From: Plantago major
Lineage: Eukaryota > Streptophyta > Magnoliopsida > Lamiales > Plantaginaceae
Direction: 5' to 3'
NCBI GenBank assembly: GCA_026545765.1
Contig: CM048840.1
Span: 16,496,765 to 16,560,764, forward strand
Length of the DNA stretch: 64,000 bases
The notes beneath the pieces are model-generated. The model did not search any database, was not told the DNA's origin, and was given only the letters and a program-made list of their open reading frames with translations. Positions 24,129 through 37,300 of the stretch are shown here, one piece after another. The translations under genes and the position numbers were made by a program. Every line of letters begins with the position of its first letter. Position 1 is the first letter of the stretch.

Positions 24129-24740
24129 TGTTGGTCCAGATAACGGCAAAGTAAAAGACTAGGGGGGGGGGGTGAATAGTCTTTTAAAACTTTTGTCGAT
24201 AAACACGGTTTCTCAGATATCTGTGAAGATTTCTGATACTTAATTTCAGAGAGCGGAAGACTTTTCTGTGATAAGTGCACATGCTCAGCAGGATAGGTGT
24301 AAATACTTTGCAAGGTAAATAAAGCAAGTAATAAAATGCAGAAAGTAAATAACACAAGTCTTTTTATAGTGGTATCTGAAGGTGGCGTAATCCTTCAACT
24401 AATCCACTTCGGCCTTTCTCAGACCTAGAATCCACTAAGACAGATAATTGATGTAACCTTACAAATATCTTCTCTTGATTCCTAATTACACTAGGTTCCC
24501 AACCAAGTGTTCCCCCTGAGTTATTCCCCGGCTTTCTCAGCCAAGTACTTCCTGTACTCAGAAACCTCTTTCCTGGAGTTGTTCCTTAGTTTCCCAAACT
24601 AAGTACTTCTTGTACTCCACGCCAATTAAGGTGTTGGTTAAGGTAGTTTGTCAGGTGAGCTTCTTTAATAACTTGTTCAGTTATGCAGATAGCTCTGAGA
24701 ATCAAGTATACTTAATACACTTTGCAATGTATGGTATCTT
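24129..24740 (-). mobile_element. LTR1: truncated, diverged LTR at the left end of the copia array
   Basis: It starts TGTTGGTCCAGATAACGG like LTR2-4 and aligns with the first ~690 bp of LTR2 with many differences, clearly more than LTR2-4 differ among themselves. It stops at GTATGGTATCTT (24740) and joins straight to gag sequence, leaving about 1 kb of LTR and nearly all of an internal region missing. The minus-strand orientation matches the rest of the array. Confidence 0.75.
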
Positions 24741-24934
24741 CAAGGTGGAGCATCATGTTATTTGTCCATTTCTCGTAGTTTTCTGGTTTGAGAATGGGTG
24801 CATCACTCAGAGACATACCTGCACACTTAACACACAAATTAAATAGTCCTCAATAGTGGACAAAGTTCCTTCACCTATCTGGGGATCTAGGTTCGGTCTG
24901 GAAAATTTGGTGAACCTCCTGCTCTGATACCACT
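24738..24934 (-). pseudogene. gag start and leader remnant with PBS
   Basis: Nearly identical to 40260-40455, which is the first ~33 gag codons, the leader and the primer-binding site of copy A. The minus strand reads MSLSDAPILKPENYEKWTNN and then stops at the junction with LTR1. TGGTATCAGAGC (24921-24932) is the tRNA-iMet PBS, 2 nt from LTR2. This is the only internal sequence left of a third array member. Confidence 0.8.
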
Positions 24935-26650
24935 TGTTGGTCCAGATAACGGCAAAGTAAAAGACTAGAGGGGGTGGGGGGGTGAATAGTCTTTTAAAAA
25001 CTTTTGTCGATAACAACTATTTCTCAGATATCTGATACTTAGAATCAGAGCGCGGAAGACTTAATAAAGATAAGTGCAGAAACAGTTAATGTGTGTGTGT
25101 GTGTTGCTGAAGAGTAAATACAGAAAGGTAAATAACACAACAAGTATAGTGGTATCTGGAGGTGGCGTAATCCTCCAACTAATCCACTTCGGTCTATCAG
25201 AGACCTAGAATTCACTAGAACAGATAATTGAGTTCTCCTTACAATAATCCTATTCTAAGATTCTTAACAATTGGTTCCCAACCAAATGTTCCCCCTGAGT
25301 TGTTCCCCGGCTTTCACAGCCAAGTACTTCCTGTACTCAGAAACCTTTGAGTTATTCCCTAGCTTCCCAAGCTAAGTACTTCCTATACTCAATAACCTTG
25401 GAGTTATTCCTTAGTTTCTCAAATCAAGTACTTCCTATACTCCGGTAACCTTGGAGTTATTCCCTGATTTTTCAAACTAAGTACTTCCTGTACTCCACGC
25501 CAGTTATGGTGTTGGTTTTTGGTTTGAGTTGTCAGATGAGCTTCTTTAATAACTTATTCAGTTATTCAGAGAGCTCTGTGAATCAAGGTACTTAATACAC
25601 TTTACAGCGTATGGTATCTTGTTCGATTTTACTGACCCAAGTCTTATGATATCTGTTCAAGAGAATGAATCTCAATTAGTTGATCTTTTGATTCAACTCC
25701 TTCACAGATAGCTTTGCTTGTTTAGGATCAGGACACTTAGAACTTCAGTGTTACTCAAGATCAAAAGCTTTGGTCGCAACAGAAAGCTTTGTGAGTAAGT
25801 AAGTTGCTTTGAGAGAGTAAGACGTTCAGCGTTTGTATGCAGTTCAAGGTGTGTCTAAGGTGTCTTCTCAATCAGTCTAAGTGTTGATATTTATAGATGA
25901 ATTTGAGTGCCGTTTGAATAGTATCCGTTAGGCTCAAATTCAAACTATCGATATCTGTGTATAATCTTATGGCAGTTTTGTCTTCTTCTCGGAAGTCGTT
26001 GCTTTTATTCGCACATCTCATGCGTGCATTAAATGCATTGTACTATAATTTTTTCCTGTAGTGTCAACGGAACTATGCTTTGTATCAGAGACTAGTGTTA
26101 TCTGATTCTTTGCACGTTCTTATCTTCAATCTTCAAATACCACTTGTATTTGTTGAAACAACTTTGTTTGCAATATACATTCCTTTTTCAGAAAAAAGCT
26201 CAAGGTATCTGAGAATAGATATCTGTGGACACTTTCCTTGTTTTCAGATATGTCTTTTATTTCTCAGATATCTCTTGTGACACAGTTTGTTAGAAACTAT
26301 TCGTGTCTTCAAGATATCTGGCTAAGATATCTGAACAACAGATTCAGTAATCTTATGCAGTTTTCTTCAAGTCTTCAATGTCGTTGAGCTTTATCTGATT
26401 GGATGTCTTCTTCTTGGTCTTCTCTTCATAAAATAAAAATTACATTTTGAGACCAAACATCCTATACAAGATTAGCTAGACTATCATACTTAGTGGGTTT
26501 CCTCTTTTACAATGTTCAAGTGAACCAAGAGTACTAATCACCTTTCCGAGACTAAGATAAGTCATCATGTTGCTGATCAAAACTAAACAGATATTCTTTA
26601 CAAAATATCTAACAAAATTCCTAACAAATTTCTCAAGAAATTTCCCAACA
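24935..26650 (-). repeat. LTR2, 1716 bp
   Basis: Begins TGTTGGTCC and ends TTTCCCAACA (plus strand), so the ends form TGTTGG/CCAACA. It is bounded by a PBS on one side (2-nt gap) and a polypurine tract on the other. It contains a poly-G run (about 24970-24981), a GT microsatellite (about 25090-25103) and several copies of a AAGTACTTCCTGTACTC-type motif (25320-25500). No coding potential. Confidence 0.9.
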
Positions 26651-26665
26651 AATTTCCCCCTTTTT
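26651..26665 (-). other. Polypurine tract of copy A
   Basis: On the minus strand AAAAAGGGGGAAATT lies directly before the LTR start TGTTGGG. This is the expected position and composition of the plus-strand primer for reverse transcription. Copy B has the same tract at 42169-42183. The partial element right of LTR4 has a variant at 58225-58239. Confidence 0.85.
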
Positions 26666-27036
26666 GATCAGTCAACGATGACTATCTTCCCTATTACAAA
26701 TCTGGATGAGGAAACAATCCACCACTTAATCATTTCTTATGATCTTTCAATTCATATAATTAAGTGCAGAAAGTAAACATCAACCAAATCACAAGGTGTG
26801 ATCTTTGCTGACAAGTTATCTTTTATAGAATACTATCTGAGAGTAAGTTCTTCAGATAAGTTACAAATAGAGATTACAAATAATTTCAATACATGATACA
26901 GTTAAGCTCAGTCAGCAAAAGTACAAAAACTACATAGTAAATTAGGACAACAGGAGTAACCAAGCTCCAAGTAAACATCCTAATAGACTAGTCTTCAAGT
27001 CTTCAATTTTCAAGTCTTCAACAGTATTTCTATGGA

Positions 27037-30000
27037 TCAGTCTGCAAATTTCCTATCTCCAAACCTTTTGATGTCATCAGAATAATCATAGAGAAGAGTT
27101 CTGACGAGCATCTCTATGTCTCTGGCAAATCCACAGACCTCTTTGTAGGTTTTGGTAGGATTTTTCTTGACAAAATGCTTGACCCATAGGTACTTTCCCC
27201 ACTTCCAGGCATGCTCTATTCTGATATCTGAAAGCTTGAAGTATTCGTAGATAATCTTGGATATCGATGTCACCCTGTATTGATCTTACATCGGATAGAA
27301 CGACTCATAGGGTTCCACAACAGTCTTGGTCTTGTGCTGTTCTGTGATATTCAGAATTTTGTGCACATCATCTGGCTTTCCATATGGACAATCATCAGAG
27401 AGGTCCTTCTTCATGGCTTCAGTTCTCTTGACAACTTCAAAATCCAACCATGCTTTGATGTGATTGGTGTTGATCAAGGTAGGTTTGTCCTTTCTCCATG
27501 CCATGAGTTGTTTATGGATTGGTTCTGGAAATCTTGAATTTACCAATAGATGCTTAAGTTCCAGAATCCAATAGCCATTCTTTTGATTGATGCACCTGTA
27601 GACAGAGGAATCATTGTCATACTTCACATACTCTATTTTGGCTTCTTCTGGCCTGAGTGGAAGTTGACTTTGTCTTTCGACTCTCGATCTGTTCCTTCTC
27701 ATCTTGAATTCTCTTTGGGGTTGTTGCTTGAAGAACCACCACCCTGGATAGACTTGGTATTTCCAGAGGGTGTTTTAGCTGCTAGTGGCTTTGCAGCTAT
27801 GGGCTCAGTTAGGCTTTCAATTTTCCTTTTTCTGTGAAGAGGAGCTTCATCTTCATCAGTTCCTCATCATCATCAAGATTAGATCTTGTGAGAGTTTCAC
27901 AGCCTTCTTCATTGCCCTGGGACTTGATTTGACCTTCTTCTTCTTCAGAAGATTCATCAATCACTCTAACTTGTCTTCTCCTTGGAGCCTTCGTACTCCT
28001 TGGAGGTTTCTGTGCCATGGCCCTTGTTATCATTTTGGTTCCTTCAGTAGGTTTCTGGGAAGTAGCTACTGTTTGCAAAGCAGCTTGGCTTGAGGAGGGT
28101 TCATTTATTCTGAGTGGTGGCTGGGAAGTTTTTCTTCTTCCTTTCTCGAGAATGCACTACCAGATTTCTTCTTGTTTTCATCTCCTTCTTCCCATTCCCC
28201 CTGACTTTGAGGTCCAGATTTGTACTTTCTTTCCCCCTTAGTCATTGTTGGCTGACTCAATCTCATAAAGGAATCTGAGAGAGAGTCAAAATGCCCTTGT
28301 AAATAGTTATAGGCAGTGACCAACTTCTGAAGTTCGGTTTTGAGCTCCTGATTTCACTTGATAAGTCCGTTGTCCTTATCGGTGAGCTCTGCCAATGGGC
28401 CTAGGATGGCATCTGCTTTTCCAGCAGTGTAACTTGCCTCTTGAAGAGCTTTTTCAGCTAAAGACACATCATCGTCCCTTATCATTCCCAGATCTTTCTG
28501 AGCAATGACTATGCTAGTTGTTCTCTGAGTGATGAGCTCAGTGAACTTTCTCATTTCAGAGGGGACGGAGACAATTACTTCCTTGTTCTGTGAAGACATC
28601 TCCTTTTTAAGTTGTGTCAGTACTTGACACCTGTTCATGTATTCATGGGAGTGGACGTTTGGCAGTTTGAATATTGTAGGAGCAATCGACTTCCTTTTCA
28701 AGTGAGAAACCGCTAAATGTTCATTGCGATTGTTACCAAAGTCTTGTCTTCTTCATCATCTGAGTGATCAGCCCAGTGATCTTCATCCTCTTGGACATTT
28801 TCATCGATTGTATCGAGTCCAGCAACCATCTCAGAGATTGGTTTCTTTCCTTTCTGGGAGGAGGATGGTACTTCTTTTGAAGATGATGCAGCCTTAGCAT
28901 CATGCTTGACTTGAATACTTCTTGATGTCGAGATCTTTGGTGATATCATGCACAGCATCCCGTAGCTCTTTAACCTCAGAGTAAGCAATCATTTCTTCTA
29001 AGTATAGATCTTGTAGTTGATCAATCTTATCTCTGGATTTAGCTATTTGGTCTTCCAGTTGAAGATGGAGCTGTTGTTCTTCTTCCTCCTCATCATCTTC
29101 CGATACAAGATTGATCACTTCCGGGATAGTGATCTTCTGCCCATTAACTTCTTCTTGTTCAGAAGGTATAAACTGCAGATGCAGGCGGTGGCTTGAATGC
29201 CATCGTAATCTTGTCGACCATCATCTGCTCAAAGGCATGTATCAAACTATGCGCCACTTCTCTGGAAAAGTCCTTATGTAGTAGAGTCGCAACTGTGTAT
29301 TGTTCTGTAGGGAACATTGCTTGGACATATGTTTCCAGGTCAAGAGCTCGTGCTCGTCTGGTTGGTTGATCAGTGATTCTCAATATTTCAGAGAGATCAG
29401 AGCAACTTAACTTCTACCATGTCTTGAAGCATTGAATATGCTTTGTCAGGGTGTGAGCTTTGAAGAAGTGAAGTAGGTCCCTTGTCTCTTCAATGGGAAC
29501 CTGCTTTGCATCTGTTTGAGCCTGAAAGAAAGAATTTTGAGTGAGCTTCAAAACTTTTGTAGATATCTGAGTAGAAGTGTAGTTTTTAGTTTCTGTGTTA
29601 CCTGAGTAAGTACTTCAGGCTCAGAGACTTGTTCTACTGAGACAATTGGTGTCTCAGATATCTTGTTGTGAGGTGGAGACTTTGAAGTCTGGTTCTCAGC
29701 AACCTTTCTTTCTTGAACCTGAGAGGAATACAATACTTAGGAAATAGTTTGAAAGAATCTATGCATAAATATGTTTTTAATGAATTCTGATTTGTGCTAC
29801 TTACTTCCTCAAAAGGAAGCTCAGATTCATTTTTCTCAGAAACTTGTGCAGTTTCTGGTGTTCTTTCGAGTGATGCTGCCTTGGGGGCTTCATCAATTTC
29901 CATTGATGCAGGGGAAGTCGTAACTTTATCCCCTTGCATTTCTACTTCTGAAATACCCTGTAAGTAGAAAGTATTGAATATTAGAAGAGATAAAGGATAA

Positions 30001-33000
30001 CCCAAGATGAAGAATACTTGTCACTTGATTGTCATTACAGATGGCTTGAATGCCATCTGTAATCTTGTCTGACCATCTGCCTGTTCAAAGGCATGTATCA
30101 AACTATGCGCCACTTCTCTGGAAAAGTCCTTATGTAGTAGAGTCACAACTGTGTATTGTTCTGTAGGGAACATTGCTTGGACATATGTTTCCAGGTCAAG
30201 AGCTCGTGCTCGTCTGGTTGGTTGATCAGTGATTCTCAATATTTCAGAGAGATCAGAGCACCTTAACTTCTGCCATGTCTTGAAGCATTGAATATGCTTT
30301 GGCAGGGTGTGAGCTTTGAAGAAGTGAAGTAGGTCCCTTGTCTCTTCAATGGGAACCTGCTTTGCATCTGTTTGAGCCTGAAAGAAAGAGTTTTGAGTGA
30401 GCTTCAAAACTTTTGTAGACATCTGAGTAGAAGTGTAGTTTTTAGTTTTTGTGTTACCTGAGTAAGTACTTCAGGCTCAGAGACTTTGAAGTCTGGTTCT
30501 CAGCAACCTTTCTTTCTTGAACCTGAGAGGAATACAATACTTAGGAAATAGTTTGAAAGAATCTATGCATAAATATGCTTTTAATGAATTCTGATTTGTG
30601 CTACTTACTTCCTCAAAAGGAAGCTCAGATTCATTTTCTCGAAACTTGTGAAGTTTCGGTGTTCTTCAGTGATCTTGCCTTGGGGCTTCATCAATTTCCA
30701 TTGATCTGGGAAGTCGCAACTTTATCCCCTTGCATTTCTACTTCTGAAATACCCTGTAAGTAGAAAGTATTGAATATTAGAAGAGATAAAGGATAACCCA
30801 AGATGAAGAATACTTGTCACTTGATTGTCATATACCTTCATGTTTGAAGGCTCAGTGATGTATTCTTCAGAAACCTTGTTGGTCTCTGGATTTGTCTCTG
30901 GCATTTCTGCCTTATCTTCTTCCATCTCAGTTGGAGCCTGTTAGAAACATTTAATCATGAATAAGCACATAAACATTTTTACTGAAAAATTAGTTCTCTT
31001 TAAGAATCATTTACCTGTGGCACAGGCTCAGATTTCTCAAGAGTTGAGGTTGAAGGGACCTCTTTTTCAGTAGTTGAGGCAAGCTTCTCAGCTTCCTCTT
31101 GTTTCTGCGTTTCTAACTCAGCCTGTAACAAAGAAATTCTTATGAGGTAACAAGATTTATAAGTATAAAATTTTTCACAAGGTAAGAGTTAAACCAGTCA
31201 TTTACCTGAGCAGTTTCAGGCTGATTGGTCTCTGGAACTTGTGACCTTTCTATACATTGGTCGTCTTGTCCCAGTGCAGTTTCTTTGTTTGAAGTTTCTG
31301 GTACTTCACACCTTTCCTGAGTATGCAACTCAGTTGCCTCCCCTGGTTGATCATTCTGAGTAGATGTCTCAGTTTGATCCCTCTCAGTGAGTTAGGAACT
31401 GCTCATTTGCGGATTTTCTTCAAGACATCTTGTATTGCTGGTAATTCGAAATGGAGTTCATTTACCATTTCATCAACCACTTGTGGCTGCTGTGGTTGTT
31501 GTGGTTGTCTGGAATCAGAAGATTGATCAGTAGAATGTTCTTCCAGATTTTTAGATGTGGCGTTTCCATCAGCATCTGCCAGCACTAAAATACCACTCAT
31601 CAGGGCTTTGTGAAGTTGTTCAAGAGAAGCATTCCCTGATGATGTGTTTGCACCAACAACCTTTGCTATAGTCTCAAAGAACTTTGTAGTGCGTTCTTCT
31701 TGAATACCTTATCACCGATTCTTGTTTGAGAACCTTAGCCCTCTTTGTTCTTTCTAGGACTTGAGAGATGACTAGTTCATCATCTTCATCGTCAGAGCTC
31801 TCATCAGCATTGGGAACTGATTGGTCCATTATTCCTGCGGTTTCTGCAGATGGGGCTTGGTGCTTTTCACCACTCTTGGCAGCATTTATGAGTTCATCAG
31901 CAAGGCTTTCTGCATTAGTCGCAACATTTATGAAAGCACTTTCTCTTGCTGAGTCTACTTGTTCAGTAGTTGATAACTCTTTTGCAGCATTGATGAGTTC
32001 ATCTGCCTTTATTAGTTCATCAGCAATGCCTGCAGATATCTGAGAATTGACAACCTCTTTGGGTGTGTCATCTGATTTGCCAGCAGACTTCTTTCTTGAA
32101 GTTCTGGGCTTCTTGGTCGCAACCTTTTCTTCAGATATCTTTTCAGACTTTCGCTTCTTAGGACCTTTCTGAGACCCAGTAACCTTTTTCATCAAATTTG
32201 TATACACATATTTATAGAGTAAATTCTTGTTGGCTATTTCATTGGTCTCTCGAGCTCAATGCCAAGCTTTTCCGAGAAGTAGCATATCTTGAGACCATAT
32301 CCTCATGGCCTTTGGCTCAGCTAGTCCTTTGACAATTTTAGGCTCAAGCCTTGAATCTTCTTCACGAATTTCATGAAGGCGTACTTTCCCGATTAAAAGG
32401 GTTTTCCGGCCTTTTGTCTTGTTGATTCAAAGAAGAACATCATGATCCATCGTTCTTGGCTTATCTGGTCAAGACCTCCTTGTAGACCATCAAAGCATCT
32501 GTGAAGAATGCAAGCGGTACATCCAGTGAACCAACAGATGTCCGGTTCGGATGTCAAAGTTTGAACTCGGTGGGTGTCGATTTTCAAGATCACACGTCAT
32601 CAGAAAGTTCTTTAACACCTTCAATGAGTTCCTCATCCTTGGTGTTTATTTCAAAATCCTTTCCAAGATTTTGAAATTCAAACAACTTACAGAAAGTTGT
32701 TAAGTCCAGAAGGATTTCCTTTCCTTGGACTGAGGTTTTGATAGACACTATTTCAGTGCCTTCAGAAACACAGGAAATAATCCTGGAGTTGTTGTAAAAT
32801 TCCAACACATCGAGTGATGAAATTCCACTTGGGCGAGCAGATATAAAACCCTTGATTTGTGCCTTTTCAAGCATGTCAAGAATCAATTTTCTATCAGTTT
32901 GGTTCTCTATTGCAGCAGAGAGGTATTCCTCAACCATGGCACCACCCCAAATCATTCTGTGACTTGAAGTCCAATGGTCGATTAAAACTCCTACCATCGA

Positions 33001-33089
33001 TTGTTTACAATAATCAACTCTGGTGCTTGCTTTTCAGCAGTACCAGTGGAGGATTGGGATTTCTGTGTTGAAGTGTTCTTGGAGGCCAT
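27037..33089 (-). CDS. Extra ORF (ORF3) of copia copy A, multi-exon
   Basis: ATG at 33089 (MASKNTSTQKSQSSTG). The first ~330 codons include DVLEFYNNSRI and KEILLDLTTFCKLF, which recall the 'putative plant transposon protein' domain of retrotransposon accessory ORFs. Then follow a Lys-rich segment (KKRKSEKISEEKVATKKPRT), acidic Ser/Asp/Glu stretches, a Gln/Pro run, small exons, a long coiled coil (about 28980-29090) and a C-terminal domain (IRIEHAWKWGKYLWVKHF) ending at 27037. GT-AG introns on the coding strand: 31205-31123, 31014-30938, 30835-30754, 30608-30523, 30457-30378, 29804-29719 and 29601-29522. Whole exons of 36, 34, 51 and 39 codons, all phase 0, lie between them. Breaks outside the introns mostly sit at CAG/CTG sites. 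Function is unknown; it takes the place of the env-like ORF of SIRE elements. No clear membrane segment is seen. Confidence 0.6.
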
Positions 33090-34377
33090 CTCTTTATATA
33101 GTGTAGGGATTTGAAATTGGTGTTTGAAAGAGATTTGATTCAGTAATTCTTTGAAAAGAACTTTCTAACTTTTTTCTTGACGTAATACAAAATCATAATA
33201 ACTATCACTATAATATAATCACCACTTCTAATTGTTTAAAACGTAAGACTGAGTATAGTGTGATAGATAGCGAGAAGAGGGAATTCCTCTGACGACTCCT
33301 GCCTTATGAGAGCAATACTCTGACCCAATGCAGGTCGGAACAAACACAAAGGCTATTTCGAGGTGTTTGTCGAAGGAAATGCGAGAAAATGTGCGAAATT
33401 CTCGATTAAGAAACCTTGGTCAAAGTTATCATACCTATATCCAAAACTGAATTATTAAAACCAAAGAGTAAGAAGTTCGACCTTTCCCTTCTTACAACAA
33501 TAAAACAATGTAGACATAAATATCCTATAATAAAAACATGTTAAATCATAAAAAATGAAGAAAGACAAAGAACTAACTAAGAGAGTAGAATCCTGGTTAA
33601 CGTAGACCTATGTATCAAAGTGATGCTTTACCCTGGAGGAGATGTGAAAAGTTGCTACTATGTCGACTTATATATAAATGATCGTAATCTAAGAAGCTTA
33701 TAAAAATAGACTAGTGCGGGGAATTCTATCACGATACTCGATCTTTTCCATATTCCTTGATTGGTTAAAGAAGAAAAAGGAGAAAATAATATTATTTTTC
33801 TATTTCTTTTAGCAAATTTTACGGATTGAGTCGATTTGCAGAAAAACTTAATCTTGATTTGCAGAGATTGTAAAAGTTTTGCAGAGAATCAAGAGAAGGA
33901 TTTGCTATTTTTGTGCAAGATGAAATTTCGGATTAGGCAAAAGTGATTTCATTTGCCAAAATCCTATATACATAGCAGTTGAATCCCAACAGACAAATAC
34001 ATACAAATTGATTTTGTGTGTACGTATCTGTGATTTGCAAACAGGCGTGAGCAAAAGCTAGTTTGGCATTAAATGCTTAGTGGGCCATGTCTGAATTTCA
34101 ACAGTCCACGATTTACTGTGAATTAATTTCTACCGTACAGATCAATCGCTTAATTTCATCGAGGGTCACCATTGCTTCTTCAGCAATGATCACAATCAAC
34201 AAGTGTAATTGTGCCCATTTAATGAATTTTGGCGACTTGCTATCTGAATCCTGATTACAATATGACCAAGGACCTTGTTAGCATCTGAATCATCTTATAC
34301 TTAGGATTTTTCCAAGTTTTTCATCAAGATAGAAATAATGCGAGTTTCAAGAGAGTAGTTGACTGCAGATAGTTATA
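33090..34377 (-). other. Spacer between pol and ORF3, copy A
   Basis: About 1.3 kb with no ORF of note, nearly identical in copy B (48992-50280). A TATATAAAG-like sequence abuts the ORF3 ATG (33091-33103), too close for an ordinary promoter. The conservation between copies only reflects recent duplication. It may carry signals for ORF3 expression, but none is identified. Confidence 0.6.
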
Positions 34378-37300
34378 CTATTCTCTTTTGTGTTCCCCGT
34401 TTATAGAGTGATTCAGATATCTGAGTTCCCGTCTCAGAGATCTTAAGCTATCTTTTTGCTCTTTAGCCTTTTTGACTTCTGGATACCCGTTCATTTCTTT
34501 TCTCTTTTCGGATACCGTTCGGATACGAACTCTTCGGTTCATTGGTAGTTCCATTAGTCCAAGACTATGTCTTAAGGCTAAGAATCTACTTTCTTGTAGT
34601 GGCTTAGTGAAGATATCTGCAAGTTGATCTTTAGTGCCAATCTTGAGTATCTCTATATTGCCCTTTTCAACATGGTCTCTGATGAAGTGATGTCTAACAT
34701 CAATGTGCTTTGTTCTGGCATGAAATTTAGGATTCTGTGTAATCGCAATAGCACTTGTGTTATCACAGAAAATGGGAGTCTTCTTCTCATCGAGTCCATA
34801 GTCTTTAAGTTGTTGTTGTATCCACAGAATTTGTGTTGCACAACAACCAGCAGCAATATATTCAGCCTCTGTGGTAGAAGTTGCAATTGAGTTTTGCTTC
34901 TTGCTAAAACATGAGATAAGTCTAGTACCGGCAAGTTCTGAGGTGCTTTTCCTATCAAGCGATGATCGGATAATCATTCCAGTACCCAGCTAAACTCAAT
35001 CCACTTTCTTTAGGATACCACAATCCTACATCTCGTACCCTTTACATACCTTAATATTTTCATAGCAATGTTGTAGTGTGTTTGCATTGGATTTGTCTGA
35101 AATCTAGCACATACTCCAACGGCATATTGAATATCAGGTCTACTTGTAGTGAGGTAAAGTAGTGAACCTATCAATTTCCTATACTTATGTTCTTCAACAC
35201 TCTTATCGATTCAAGATAGGTCATTTTGGTTCCAATGCTCATAGGTATCTTAGCATTCTTTTGAAGGCTTAAGATTGAATTTTGTGAGCATATCTTTTGC
35301 ATACTTTGTTTGACTAATGAATATTCCATCATTGAGTTGCTTGACTTGCAATCCTAGGAAATAATTCATTTCTCCCATCATGCTCATCTCAAACTTGCTT
35401 TTCATGAGATTTCAAAGTCATTACAAAGTTGCTTGTCCTTAGATCCAAATATGATGTCATCAACATATACTTGAACTAAGAGTAGTTTCCCATCATGATT
35501 TAAGGTAAATAAAGTTTTATCAACTTCACCTTTCTTGAAACCACTTTCCAGAAGGTACTTGGCCAAAGTGTCATACCATGCTCTTGGAGCTGTTTGATCC
35601 ATCTGAGCCTTCTGTAGTTTATAGACCATTCTACTTTCTGAGGAAACTTCAAAGCCAGGTGGTTGATCAACATAAACTTCTTCTGCAAGTTCACCGTTTA
35701 AGAATGCACTTTTGACATCCATCTGATAAACTTTGAAATCTTTATGAGCTGCAAAGGCTAGAAAGAGTCTTATTGCATCCAATCGGCAATGGTGCATATG
35801 ACTCGTCAAAATCTAAGCCTTGATGCGAGTAAATCCTTAGCAACCAATCTTGCTTTGTTTCGGTTATTTCACGATTCATTCATCTTGTTTCTGAAAACCC
35901 ATTTAGTTCCAATCACAGATATTCCTTCTATAAATGGAACTAGTTTCCAGACTTTGTTTCTCTCAAATTGATCCAACTCTTCTTGCATTGCAGAGATCCA
36001 GTCTTGGTCTCCTAATGCCTCTTCTATATTTTTAGGTTCAATATTCGAGATGAAACATCCAAAGAGAGAGTTAGCATTTTCAGCTATTGCTCTCCTAGTC
36101 CTAACACCCTGATTAATTTGTCCAATTATATCCTTTGTAGGATGATCTTTGATCCATCTCATCATAGGTTTAGTGCTAGTAGGATCAATATCCAAGTGAT
36201 CTGAATGTGAATCACTAAGATTTTGATTTGATACTTTTTCAGTATCTGAGATATCTGACATATGGGAAATGTCATGGATATCTGACACTTTTTCAGTGTT
36301 AGAGATATCTGGAAAATGCATTTCAGCATTCTTAATTTTAGATACCTTTTCATGATGAAGGTTCTCAGTAACCTGTTCCATTTCTGGAAAACTCATAGGA
36401 AATTCCTCATCATGTCTGTGAGTCATCTTGTTGTTACTAGGCTTTTCAAGCTTTTCTTCGTCAGAGTCATCCTCACTTTCCATAATGATGTTTTTCCTTT
36501 CTGAGGATTCTTCTTTAGAATCCCTCAGTAATAATTCTTTGAACCTTTCTGAGAGTTCATCAATAGGAGGTGTTTTCTTACTTCCTTCATAGAATACAAC
36601 ATGAACTGATTCTTCAATTTTCTTTGTTCTTTTGTTGTCAACTCTGTAGGCTTTGCTGTTTGTGGAATAGCCAAGAAAAACACCTTAATCTGCCTTTGGT
36701 TGAAATGTTCTCAGATAATCTTTCCCATTGTTTAGAACAAAACATCTACAACCAAATACTCTCAGATGTTTGATATTAGGGGGTCTACCAACCAAGATTT
36801 CATAGGGTGTCTTGTCATGGTGTTTGTTTATCATACATACATTACGAGTGTAGCAGGATGTGTTTCTGACTTCAACCAATAAATTTCACTTATTTCGATG
36901 TCATTAGCATTGTCCTTGCAGCTTCTTTAAGGGTTCTGTTTTTCCTTTCTGCAACACCATTTTGTTGAGGTGTTCTTACAGAGGAAAGTTGGTGTTGTAT
37001 ACCTTTGCAGGTACAAAACTCCTTTATGTCTTGGTTGACAAACTTCGGTACCATGGTCTGCTCGATTCGAGATACCTTGTCATTTTCATGACTTCAAGCT
37101 TTTTCAAAGAAGTTTGGTATCTCCACCACGGCATCGATTGTGTTTGGAAAGACAACCCAGTGAATCTTGAGAAGTCATCTACCACAACTGACCATACTTC
37201 TTTCTGCATAACTAGTTACGAGATGATTCAAAAGATCCATGTGTAAAAGTTGCGTTGGTCTAACACTAGAGTGTCGATTTTGGACTTGAAAGAGATTTTA

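Noticed and set aside
23834..24355. 173-aa minus-strand frame as one protein
   Set aside because: It is a chimera: LTR1 sequence upstream of 24129 joined to the CACTA exon. A splice acceptor at 24089 marks the true exon start.
26567..26776. Small plus-strand ORFs repeated in all LTRs (also 26080, 41591, 57609)
   Set aside because: They recur only because the LTRs are repeated. They lie antisense to the element and lack family features.
27037..33089. ORF3 as a classical envelope protein
   Set aside because: No signal peptide or clear membrane segment is seen. The N-terminal part resembles plant transposon accessory proteins, so 'env-like' refers to position only.
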